Below are positions 1-5,218 of a DNA stretch of 5,218 nt, one piece after another. Each line of letters begins with the position of its first letter. The stretch's first letter is position 1. Under the pieces are notes generated by a model, which was not told the origin of the DNA, did no database searches, and saw nothing but the letters and a program-made list of their open reading frames with translations. Origin of the DNA: Fluviibacter sp039805725. GTDB taxonomy: Bacteria; Pseudomonadota; Gammaproteobacteria; Burkholderiales; Rhodocyclaceae. The stretch lies in contig JBDLTT010000001.1 in assembly GCA_039805725.1 (NCBI GenBank), forward strand, positions 1-5,218. The letters run 5' to 3'. A program made the translations under genes and the position numbers.

Positions 1-32
1 AGGCGAACCCCTTGAGGGCTGAGCCGGCTTAT
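1..32. other. Short region after the last gene, no gene seen
   Basis: Thirty-two bases follow the TAA of the transglutaminase-like gene. They contain the 8-bp palindrome AGCCGGCT (22-29) but no T-run after it, so a terminator cannot be supported. The window ends here. Confidence 0.3.
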
Positions 33-1169
33 TTAGCCTAGCGGCCGTGTATCAATCCGGTAACGTACGCTGGCATCCGAGATGCCGCCGGATCTGGGTG
101 TCCCCACCGTGGCCAACGGCGTGGCCAGCCCGGGCAGGCCGGTATCCGGGCCGCCGGGCAGCGTAAAGCCGGGGCCGTATTCGTAACCCACCCAGTTCAT
201 TTCCCAATACCCAAAGAGTTTCTTACGCAGATTCTGCAGTCGGCCATCGGTGGCGGCGAGGTTTTCTAGCCGTTGCAGGCGCATCACATCGCCTGGATCG
301 ACCGGAATCCAGCCATAGCCGGGCGTGTGGAATTCAGCGCGCACCCGTTGATCTTGTGTGACGTTGCCGGTGGCGCCGAGCTTGGAATTCAACCGTGATT
401 CGCCAATCACTTGCCCCCAGACGGCGCGCGCGGGAATGTTGAGTGCGCGACAGAGGTTGACAAAGGCAATGGCCACATCCTCGCCTTTGGGGTTGGGGCA
501 AGTCGTTCGTGGCGGCATGGCCACCGCAAAGGCATTGCAGTTACCGGCGAGTGCCTTGTCGAGTACCCAGTCGTAGATGGCGCGTGCACGCGGCAGCGGT
601 TCGATGACGCGGCCGGTAATATCTTCTGCCAGACCACGCAGCGCGGCGCTGGTACCTTGATAGCTAGTTTCGCGCACATTACGGTCGAGTTCTTCTTCCG
701 ATTCGTGAAAGAAGGTGCCGCGTTTAGTGATGTCGAACTGACGGGTGCGGGTCTCTACCCGCAGCGTCAGTGTAACGCTGGGCGTTGACGAGCCGCTTTC
801 GACCACATAGGCATGCAGCTGGCTGGCCGGATCAAAACGGATGCCGGCGTTGCCGCCACCCGACCATTTGACCGAGGTCACCTGTTGCCAGGGCGTATCC
901 ATGGGAATGGGAATCCACAGGGTGGCATCACCATCGTGGCTATTCGACGAGACGTCGATGGTCAGTTCATAAGGACGCCAGACTCCTCCGCTCAGCGCCA
1001 GTTCCGGCGCCAGTTTGGCCGGCACCTTGATGGGTGTCGGACGACTTGAAGCAGGCGCTCGCAGCCCGCTGCGGCTCGATTTCTTCAGGCCACTGCCATT
1101 CTTTTTGGGTGCGGCAAAAGCGGCGCTGGAGGCCAGCAGGCCTCCGAGCAGGAATGTCCGGCGTTTCAT
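33..1169 (-). CDS. Exported transglutaminase-like domain protein, possibly catalytically inactive
   Basis: A 378-residue protein with a signal peptide (KRRTFLLGG, then a hydrophobic stretch to about residue 19 and a likely AFA/A cut). The RRxFL core suggests Tat export, though Sec is possible. Residues 21-53 are a K/S/R/P-rich linker. Residues about 190-300 carry the transglutaminase core: LCRALNIPAR (239-248), RAEFHTPGYGWIPVDP (277-292), then LFGYWEMNWVGYEYG (318-332), typical of a proteobacterial transglutaminase-like family. By the usual motif spacing the catalytic Cys should sit 19 residues before R248, which is G229. The catalytic His should sit 16 before D291, which is R275. Only the Asp is kept. 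C211 (GNCNAFA) and C224 are other candidates, so activity is doubtful rather than excluded. The likely location is the periplasm. No substrate can be inferred. It begins 5 bp after phoH and is probably translated from the same mRNA. Confidence 0.85.
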   Translation of the reverse strand: MKRRTFLLGGLLASSAAFAAPKKNGSGLKKSSRSGLRAPASSRPTPIKVPAKLAPELALSGGVWRPYELTIDVSSNSHDGDATLWIPIPMDTPWQQVTSVKWSGGGNAGIRFDPASQLHAYVVESGSSTPSVTLTLRVETRTRQFDITKRGTFFHESEEELDRNVRETSYQGTSAALRGLAEDITGRVIEPLPRARAIYDWVLDKALAGNCNAFAVAMPPRTTCPNPKGEDVAIAFVNLCRALNIPARAVWGQVIGESRLNSKLGATGNVTQDQRVRAEFHTPGYGWIPVDPGDVMRLQRLENLAATDGRLQNLRKKLFGYWEMNWVGYEYGPGFTLPGGPDTGLPGLATPLATVGTPRSGGISDASVRYRIDTRPLG

Positions 1170-1174
1170 GCGGC

Positions 1175-2617
1175 TTACAGTACCTCGGAGGCAAAATCGG
1201 CGAGGCGCGAACGTTCACCGCGTTGCAGGGTAATGTGCCCGGCGTGTGGCCAGCCCTTCATGCGATCAACGACGTACGTCAAACCGGAGCTACCTTCGGT
1301 CAGGTAGGGCGTGTCGATCTGGGCGATGTTGCCGAGGCAAACAACCTTCGTGCCGGGACCAGCACGGGTGATCAGGGTCTTCATCTGTTTCGGCGTCAGG
1401 TTCTGCGCTTCGTCGATGATCAGGTACTTCTGGATGAAAGTACGACCACGCATGAAGTTCAGACTCTTGACCTTGATGCGTGAACGGATCAAGTCGCGCG
1501 TTGCGGCACGACCCCATTCGCCACCGTAGGGGCCGCTGTCGTCTTCATTCTTGTTGAGCACATCGAGGTTGTCCTCAAGCGCGCCCATCCAGGGGGTCAT
1601 CTTTTCTTCTTCGGTACCGGGCAGGAAGCCGATGTCTTCACCCACCGGTACCGTGACGCGGGTCATGATGATTTCGGCGTAGCGCTTCTGATCCAGTACC
1701 TGGGTCAATGCTGCGGCGAGGGTCAGCAGCGTTTTACCGGTACCGGCCTGACCGAGCAGTGACACGAAATCGATTTCCGGATCCATGAGTAAGTTTAGGG
1801 CGAAATTCTGTTCGCGGTTGCGGGCGGTAATGCCCCAGACGGCGTTTTTGGGGTGCGTATAGTCGATCAGCGTTTCCAGCACCGCGGTTTTGCCGCTGAC
1901 CTCACGGACGATGGCTTCGAAGGGTGGGTCGTTCTGGTCGTAGACAAACTCGTTGAGCAGAAAGTCACGACAGAGCGGGCCGGTGATGCGATAGCCGGTG
2001 CGTGACTCCTTCTTCCACGACTCCATGCCGGTGCCGTGTGTCTCCCAGAAATTGGCCGGGAGTTCGGTCGAGCCCGCGTAGAGGAGGTCGGTGTCTTCTA
2101 ATACTTTGTCGTTGAAGTAGTCTTCGGCCTGCAGACCCAGCGCACGTGCTTTGATGCGCATGTTGATGTCTTTAGACACCAGAATGACGGCACGACCCGG
2201 GTATTTGAGCTGCAGAAACAGGATGACGCCCAGGATCTGGTTGTCATACTTCGAAGAGGGCAGCGAAGGGGGGAGCGGGGTGTTGATGGCTTCGCTCTGC
2301 AGGAACAGACGACCCGTGGCCAAGCCCTTGGAGGGTTCGGTGAGCGGGATGCCGTGGTCGATCTGTTCGCCGGCATGCGAGACCAGATCATCCAGGGTGC
2401 GGGTGACCTGGCGGGCATTGCGCGCAATTTCGGACATGCCCTTCTTGTTGTTGTCGAGCTCTTCCAGTGTCATCATGGGCACGTAGACATCGTGCTCTTC
2501 GAAACGGAACAGGCTGGTCGGATCGTGCATCAGCACGTTGGTATCCAGAACGAACAGTTTGGTTGCAGCGGACGATTGGGATGCAGATGCGCGGGTCGCA
2601 GATTTACGGGTTGCCAT
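1175..2617 (-). CDS. PIN domain-PhoH family ATPase (PhoH2-type)
   Basis: A two-domain cytoplasmic protein of 480 residues. Residues about 20-170 form a PIN nuclease domain: D25 in VLDTNVLMHD, E52/E53, D125 in KYDNQ and D150 in SKDIN supply the four acidic metal ligands. Residues about 255-480 form the PhoH P-loop ATPase: Walker A G289-QAGT-G294-K295-T296, Walker B YLIID402-E403-AQ, then LGNIAQID (428-435) and an arginine motif ERSR (468-471). Residues 1-19 are an A/S/R-rich tail, probably disordered. The family is linked to RNA metabolism. Mycobacterial PhoH2, with the same layout, unwinds and cuts RNA, and no toxin-antitoxin partner is seen here. Despite the name, a phosphate-starvation role is not evident. 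The ATG at 2617 follows a weak GAG-type ribosome site inside a palindrome. The next gene starts 5 bp after the stop. All catalytic motifs are intact. Confidence 0.95.
   Translation of the reverse strand: MATRKSATRASASQSSAATKLFVLDTNVLMHDPTSLFRFEEHDVYVPMMTLEELDNNKKGMSEIARNARQVTRTLDDLVSHAGEQIDHGIPLTEPSKGLATGRLFLQSEAINTPLPPSLPSSKYDNQILGVILFLQLKYPGRAVILVSKDINMRIKARALGLQAEDYFNDKVLEDTDLLYAGSTELPANFWETHGTGMESWKKESRTGYRITGPLCRDFLLNEFVYDQNDPPFEAIVREVSGKTAVLETLIDYTHPKNAVWGITARNREQNFALNLLMDPEIDFVSLLGQAGTGKTLLTLAAALTQVLDQKRYAEIIMTRVTVPVGEDIGFLPGTEEEKMTPWMGALEDNLDVLNKNEDDSGPYGGEWGRAATRDLIRSRIKVKSLNFMRGRTFIQKYLIIDEAQNLTPKQMKTLITRAGPGTKVVCLGNIAQIDTPYLTEGSSGLTYVVDRMKGWPHAGHITLQRGERSRLADFASEVL
1182..1186 (-). 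promoter_or_regulatory. Possible ribosome binding site of the transglutaminase-like gene, inside the phoH 3' end
   Basis: The minus strand reads GAGGT within the last sense codons of phoH (GAG GTA CTG TAA), ending 12 bases before the ATG at 1169. The spacing is longer than ideal. With only 5 bp between the phoH stop and this ATG, translation of the second gene is probably coupled to phoH. Confidence 0.45.
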
Positions 2618-2627
2618 CGAGATCTCG
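2618..2627. repeat. 10-bp perfect palindrome directly before the phoH start
   Basis: CGAGATCTCG is its own reverse complement and ends at the base before the phoH ATG. It contains the only purine-rich stretch (GAGA) that could serve as a ribosome site. It could be a small operator-like site or chance; a hairpin without a loop would be weak. Confidence 0.4.
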
Positions 2628-2664
2628 CTAGGTCGTTAAAGGAGTACCGCAGGTAAAACCACTG

Positions 2665-2682
2665 GGATGCCGTTTGGCATCC
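2665..2682 (-). terminator. Hairpin between bcp and phoH, weak terminator or attenuator
   Basis: A perfect 7-bp inverted repeat (GGATGCC / GGCATCC) with a 4-base loop lies 15 bases after the bcp stop codon. On the minus strand a run of only four T (2658-2655) follows six bases after the stem, which is poor for a full intrinsic terminator. It could cause partial termination or protect the 3' end of the upstream mRNA. The segment GCAGG at 2648-2652 can pair instead with CCTGC at 2681-2685, which would break the outer part of the stem. No convincing promoter was seen in the rest of this 80-bp gap. Confidence 0.5.
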
Positions 2683-2697
2683 TGCAACAGGGTCAGA

Positions 2698-3162
2698 TTA
2701 GCCCAGAGACTTCACAAAAGCCAGTACTTCGGCGGCATGCCCCGGCACTTTCACGCCACGCCATTCGTGCACCAGTTTGCCTTTGGCATCAATAACAAAG
2801 GTGCTGCGTTCAATGCCACGAACCTGTTTGCCATACATGTTTTTCAGCTTCATGACGCCGAAGAGATCGCACACAGTTTCGTCCGGGTCCGAGATCAGGC
2901 TGTAGGGGATCGCCTGCTTGGCGATAAAGTTCTCATGCGATTTGAGGCTGTCGCGCGATACGCCGACGATCACGGCATTGGCTTTGGCAAACTCTTTATG
3001 TAGGGCGCTGAACTGCTGAGCCTCGGTGGTGCAGCCCGGCGTGTTGTCTTTCGGGTAAAAGTAAAGCACCACCGTCTTGCCCGCGAGGGCAGATAATTTG
3101 AATGCGGTACCGGTGGCTTCGGCGCTGAAGCCGGGAACCTTTTTATTGAGTTCTACGGTCAT
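2698..3162 (-). CDS. bcp: Bcp/PrxQ-type thioredoxin-dependent peroxiredoxin
   Basis: A cytoplasmic peroxiredoxin of 154 residues, the normal length for Bcp. It reduces hydrogen peroxide and organic hydroperoxides using electrons from thioredoxin or a similar donor. The active site is P37-KDN-T41-P-G-C44-T-T-E47, with C44 as the peroxidatic cysteine and T41 and R119 completing the usual Pro/Thr/Cys/Arg pocket. The position five residues after C44, where E. coli Bcp has its nearby cysteine (C50), is Q49. The only other cysteine is C98, matching E. coli C99. This suggests a 1-Cys mechanism or use of an external thiol. The ATG at 3162 has a strong Shine-Dalgarno sequence. The gene lies 17 bp after arnD, so it is probably co-transcribed, although the functions are unrelated. 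It is followed by a hairpin before phoH. Confidence 0.95.
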   Translation of the reverse strand: MTVELNKKVPGFSAEATGTAFKLSALAGKTVVLYFYPKDNTPGCTTEAQQFSALHKEFAKANAVIVGVSRDSLKSHENFIAKQAIPYSLISDPDETVCDLFGVMKLKNMYGKQVRGIERSTFVIDAKGKLVHEWRGVKVPGHAAEVLAFVKSLG

Positions 3163-3169
3163 AACAACA

Positions 3170-3175
3170 CTCCTC
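3170..3175 (-). promoter_or_regulatory. Strong ribosome binding site of bcp
   Basis: The minus strand reads GAGGAG, seven bases before the bcp ATG at 3162. It fits the anti-Shine-Dalgarno sequence well and is the clearest such site in the window. It lies just after the arnD TGA (3182-3180), so a ribosome ending arnD would stop next to it. Confidence 0.8.
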
Positions 3176-3179
3176 AGGT

Positions 3180-4091
3180 TCAGAAAGATGGCTGGTCAAC
3201 GATGAGTTCGCCCGATCGTCCCGACACTTCGCCCCAGGCGAAGGGATGTACGGGCAAACTCTGAGGGACGAGTGTGACTTGGTAATCACCCATGGTGCCC
3301 AGGGTGTGGCCTTGGGCACGCCAACCGGCGAGTAGTCGATCGAAGATCGGGGCGAGCTTCTGGCCCTCGAGTTCGGCGTGTAACGTAAACACATGGTCGC
3401 GTGGGCCATGACGATTGGGGTCGGTCAGGCCGAGTAGATGCTCGTGCACATTGTCGACCGTCAGTCCGTCGAGGCCGAGGATCTCGTCCAGGGTGGGTAG
3501 CGTGGTCGGTAATTGCATGTGCTTGCAGGGCAAGCCATCGATGCTAATGAAATAGGGAGCGACACCGCGTCCATCGGAGGCGTATTGCATGCCCCAAGTG
3601 TCCAGCTGACGTATCGCAGTTTCATTCATTTGCCAGCCGGCAGCGCCGTGTGTCTTGGGCGCATGGCCAAAGATGTCGCCGAAGCGGTCGTAGCTCTGCT
3701 GCATGCGTTGCAATGTCCAGGCGGCGTCTCGTGTACGCACCTGATCATGCCATTCGACATGATCCCAGGTATGAATGCCGCACTCGTGGCCGGCGTTGGC
3801 AATGGCGCGCATTTCCGCGGCGGCTTTTTTGCCGATATCCGGGCCCGGCAGCAGCACGCCGTACGACAGCGTCTTCAAGCCATAGTGTTCGACGACTGAG
3901 GTGCGCGAGACTTTCTTGAGAAAGCCCGGGCGAAACACGCGGCGCAGGGCACGACCGGTATTATCGGGGCCGAGGCTGAACAGAAAGGTGGCACGCGCTT
4001 GGTGTCGATCTAGCAGCTGCTGCAACGCAGGCACCCCTTCACGGGTGCCGCGCAGCGTATCGACATCAACCTTGAGCGTGATGCGTGACAT
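3180..4091 (-). CDS. arnD: ArnD, 4-deoxy-4-formamido-L-arabinose-phosphoundecaprenol deformylase
   Basis: A NodB-type polysaccharide deacetylase of 303 residues (E. coli ArnD is about 296). It removes the formyl group from undecaprenyl-phosphate-linked 4-formamido-arabinose at the inner membrane, giving the L-Ara4N donor for lipid A and hence cationic peptide resistance. The N-terminus carries the ArnD signature V8-D9-V10-D11-T with RGTREGVP just after it; D9 and D11 are the catalytic/metal acids of motif 1. H107 and H111 in HTWDH form the metal-binding motif 2. AAGW (150-153), SDGRG (172-176), LPTLDE (198-203) and H238 in TLHAELEG match later ArnD blocks. The chosen start is the ATG at 4091, because its protein begins like E. 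coli ArnD. A TTG at 4106 would add five residues without similarity. Neither start has a strong Shine-Dalgarno sequence, so coupling to the upstream gene is likely. bcp begins 17 bp downstream. Confidence 0.94.
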   Translation of the reverse strand: MSRITLKVDVDTLRGTREGVPALQQLLDRHQARATFLFSLGPDNTGRALRRVFRPGFLKKVSRTSVVEHYGLKTLSYGVLLPGPDIGKKAAAEMRAIANAGHECGIHTWDHVEWHDQVRTRDAAWTLQRMQQSYDRFGDIFGHAPKTHGAAGWQMNETAIRQLDTWGMQYASDGRGVAPYFISIDGLPCKHMQLPTTLPTLDEILGLDGLTVDNVHEHLLGLTDPNRHGPRDHVFTLHAELEGQKLAPIFDRLLAGWRAQGHTLGTMGDYQVTLVPQSLPVHPFAWGEVSGRSGELIVDQPSF

Positions 4092-4132
4092 GGACGAACC
4101 AGGCAACCCGAAGGTTGGCCGTCGTTGTTAAC

Positions 4133-5176
4133 TTAGTCGACCAGCTTACGTGCCTGAGCCACGTCGCCGCGGTAGGCTTCAAAAATCTTGCTGATGGCGT
4201 CGGTCATGCTAACGGTCGGCTTCCAGCCCAGATCTTCCATGGTGTTCTTGATCTTGGGTACGCGATTCTGCACGTCCTGGTAGCCCTTGCCGTAATAGGC
4301 TCCGGAAGTGGTTTCTACCAGCGTCACGTCTTTAGCAGTCGTTGCGTATTCCGGAATTTTGGCAGCGGTCTCGAGCATCATGGTGGCGAGTTCGCGCACC
4401 GAGTAGTTGTTCACCGGGTTACCGATGTTGTAGATCTTGCCGTTGGCGACATCGTCCTTGTTGGCGATGATGCGCACCAGGGCATCGATACCGTCGTCAA
4501 TGTACGTGAAGGCGCGCTTTTGCGTACCGCCATCGACCAGGCTGATGGGTTCGCCACGCACAATATGGCCCAGGAACTGCGAGACCACGCGCGACGAACC
4601 TTCCTTCGGTGTGTGGATGCTGTCCAGCCCCGGGCCGATCCAGTTGAATGGACGGAACAGGGTGTAGCGCAGGCCTTCCTGTTGACCATAACCGGCGATG
4701 ACGCGATCCATCAACTGCTTGGCGCAGGCATAGATCCAGCGCGGTTTGTTGATCGGGCCGTAGATCAGTTGCGAGTTTTCCGGGTCGAATTCGCTGTCGG
4801 TGCACATACCGTAGACCTCCGAGGTCGACGGGAAGACCAGATGCTTGCCGTATTTGACGGCCGAGCGCACGATGGGCAGGTTGGCTTCGAAATCCAGTTC
4901 GAACACGCGCAGCGGCTGCTGCACATAGGTGGCCGGCGTGGCGATGGCCACCAGCGGCAGAATGACGTCGCACTTGCGGACGTGATACTCGACCCATTCC
5001 TTATTGATGGTGATGTCACCCTCGAAGAAGTGCATGCGCGGATTACCGATCACGTCGGCCAGACGGTCTGCCTGCATATCCATGCCATAGACTTCCCAGT
5101 CGGTCGTTTCCAGAATGCGCTTGGACAGATGGTGGCCGATGAAGCCGTTGACGCCGAGGATGAGGACTTTTTTCAT
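4133..5176 (-). CDS. ArnA-type UDP-glucuronate decarboxylase (UDP-4-keto-pentose / UDP-xylose synthase family)
   Basis: A cytoplasmic NAD-dependent short-chain dehydrogenase/reductase of 347 residues that matches the C-terminal half of enterobacterial ArnA almost end to end. That domain oxidises UDP-glucuronate at C4 and decarboxylates it to UDP-4-keto-pentose, the first committed step to L-Ara4N. Visible features are the Rossmann motif G8-VN-G11-FI-G14, D33 at the end of beta-2 (cofactor ribose), T118-S119-E120 (ArnA S433/E434), Y149 and K153 (YxxxK, ArnA Y463/K467), R196 (ArnA R510) and R305 (ArnA R619). All catalytic positions are therefore kept. It lacks the N-terminal formyltransferase as called here, but the frame is open from the ATG to the window edge, so a fusion is not excluded. 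The ATG has only a weak Shine-Dalgarno sequence. arnD follows after 41 bp. Standalone homologues such as the Ralstonia enzyme can also make UDP-xylose, so the exact product is uncertain. Confidence 0.93.
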   Translation of the reverse strand: MKKVLILGVNGFIGHHLSKRILETTDWEVYGMDMQADRLADVIGNPRMHFFEGDITINKEWVEYHVRKCDVILPLVAIATPATYVQQPLRVFELDFEANLPIVRSAVKYGKHLVFPSTSEVYGMCTDSEFDPENSQLIYGPINKPRWIYACAKQLMDRVIAGYGQQEGLRYTLFRPFNWIGPGLDSIHTPKEGSSRVVSQFLGHIVRGEPISLVDGGTQKRAFTYIDDGIDALVRIIANKDDVANGKIYNIGNPVNNYSVRELATMMLETAAKIPEYATTAKDVTLVETTSGAYYGKGYQDVQNRVPKIKNTMEDLGWKPTVSMTDAISKIFEAYRGDVAQARKLVD

Positions 5177-5218
5177 AATAGGTTCGGATCGGTCGAGTAG
5201 TTTGAAATCAATGGGTTG
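5177..5218 (-). other. Unresolved sequence upstream of the decarboxylase gene
   Basis: These 42 bases run from the decarboxylase ATG to the window edge. No good Shine-Dalgarno sequence or promoter is seen. Two minus-strand frames are open. One runs in frame into the decarboxylase, which would allow a fused protein. Another ends in a TGA overlapping the ATG (ATGA, 5176-5173), as expected for coupling to an upstream gene. The third frame stops at the TGA at 5209-5207. The sequence alone does not decide between them. Confidence 0.4.

Noticed and set aside
1..32. Terminator or tRNA fragment at the left edge
   Set aside because: Only a small palindrome and a 3-bp stem (CCC/GGG) are present, without a T-run or cloverleaf; too short to support.
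483..536. Insertion or duplication separating GNCNAFA from LCRALNIPAR, flanked by two copies of GTGGCCAT
   Set aside because: The two 8-bp copies are about 48 bp apart, but removing one unit does not restore the normal Cys-to-IPAR spacing, and the intervening codons look normal. The repeat is probably chance.
407..788. Plus- and minus-strand frames within the transglutaminase-like gene
   Set aside because: No recognisable motifs; they are shadows of the 378-residue frame, which shows signal peptide and fold motifs.
2618..2660. A sigma-70 promoter for phoH in the bcp-phoH gap
   Set aside because: TTGCAG and TTTACC-like elements exist but no matching -10 box at good spacing was found.
4104..4106. 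TTG start for arnD giving five extra residues
   Set aside because: The ATG at 4091 gives the N-terminus expected for ArnD, and the extra residues show no similarity.
4411..4997. Other minus-strand open frames inside the decarboxylase gene
   Set aside because: They overlap the motif-bearing frame, have R/S/P-rich compositions typical of out-of-frame reading, and have no ribosome sites of note.
4085..5200. A 371-codon plus-strand open frame opposite the decarboxylase gene
   Set aside because: Its translation resembles no known family and it lies exactly antisense to a gene with all ArnA motifs. Long antisense frames are common opposite GC-rich genes.

Overview
The window suggests a betaproteobacterium, with Neisseriales or Burkholderiales-like the best guess. 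It has fairly high GC, tightly packed co-directional genes, an Arn-type lipid A modification pair with a decarboxylase that may stand alone, and a Bcp peroxiredoxin next to a PIN-PhoH ATPase. This placement is an inference from gene content; no rRNA or other taxonomic marker is present.

All five genes lie on the minus strand and fill almost the whole window. In the order of transcription (right to left) they are: an ArnA-type UDP-glucuronate decarboxylase (5176-4133), ArnD deformylase (4091-3180), a Bcp/PrxQ peroxiredoxin (3162-2698), a PIN-PhoH family ATPase (2617-1175), and an exported transglutaminase-fold protein (1169-33). The gaps are 41, 17, 80 and 5 bp. The first three genes and the last two look like co-transcribed blocks. 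The largest gap holds a hairpin that could partly terminate or attenuate transcription.

The first two genes belong to the 4-amino-4-deoxy-L-arabinose (L-Ara4N) route. The decarboxylase oxidises and decarboxylates UDP-glucuronate to the 4-keto-pentose. ArnD removes the formyl group from the undecaprenyl-phosphate-linked sugar so that it can be transferred to lipid A. ArnB, ArnC and the formyltransferase are expected to the right of the window, and ArnT/E/F are not directly downstream. Bcp detoxifies peroxides. PIN-PhoH is probably an RNA-acting ATPase/nuclease. The last gene encodes a probably periplasmic protein.

Nothing here is clearly a new system. The most notable point is that the transglutaminase-fold protein seems to have Gly and Arg at the positions where the catalytic Cys and His are expected, while the Asp is kept. 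Other points are the unresolved 5' end of the decarboxylase (its frame is open to the window edge), a peroxiredoxin without the usual nearby resolving cysteine, and the bcp-phoH hairpin. No tRNA, rRNA, CRISPR, insertion sequence or attachment site was seen.
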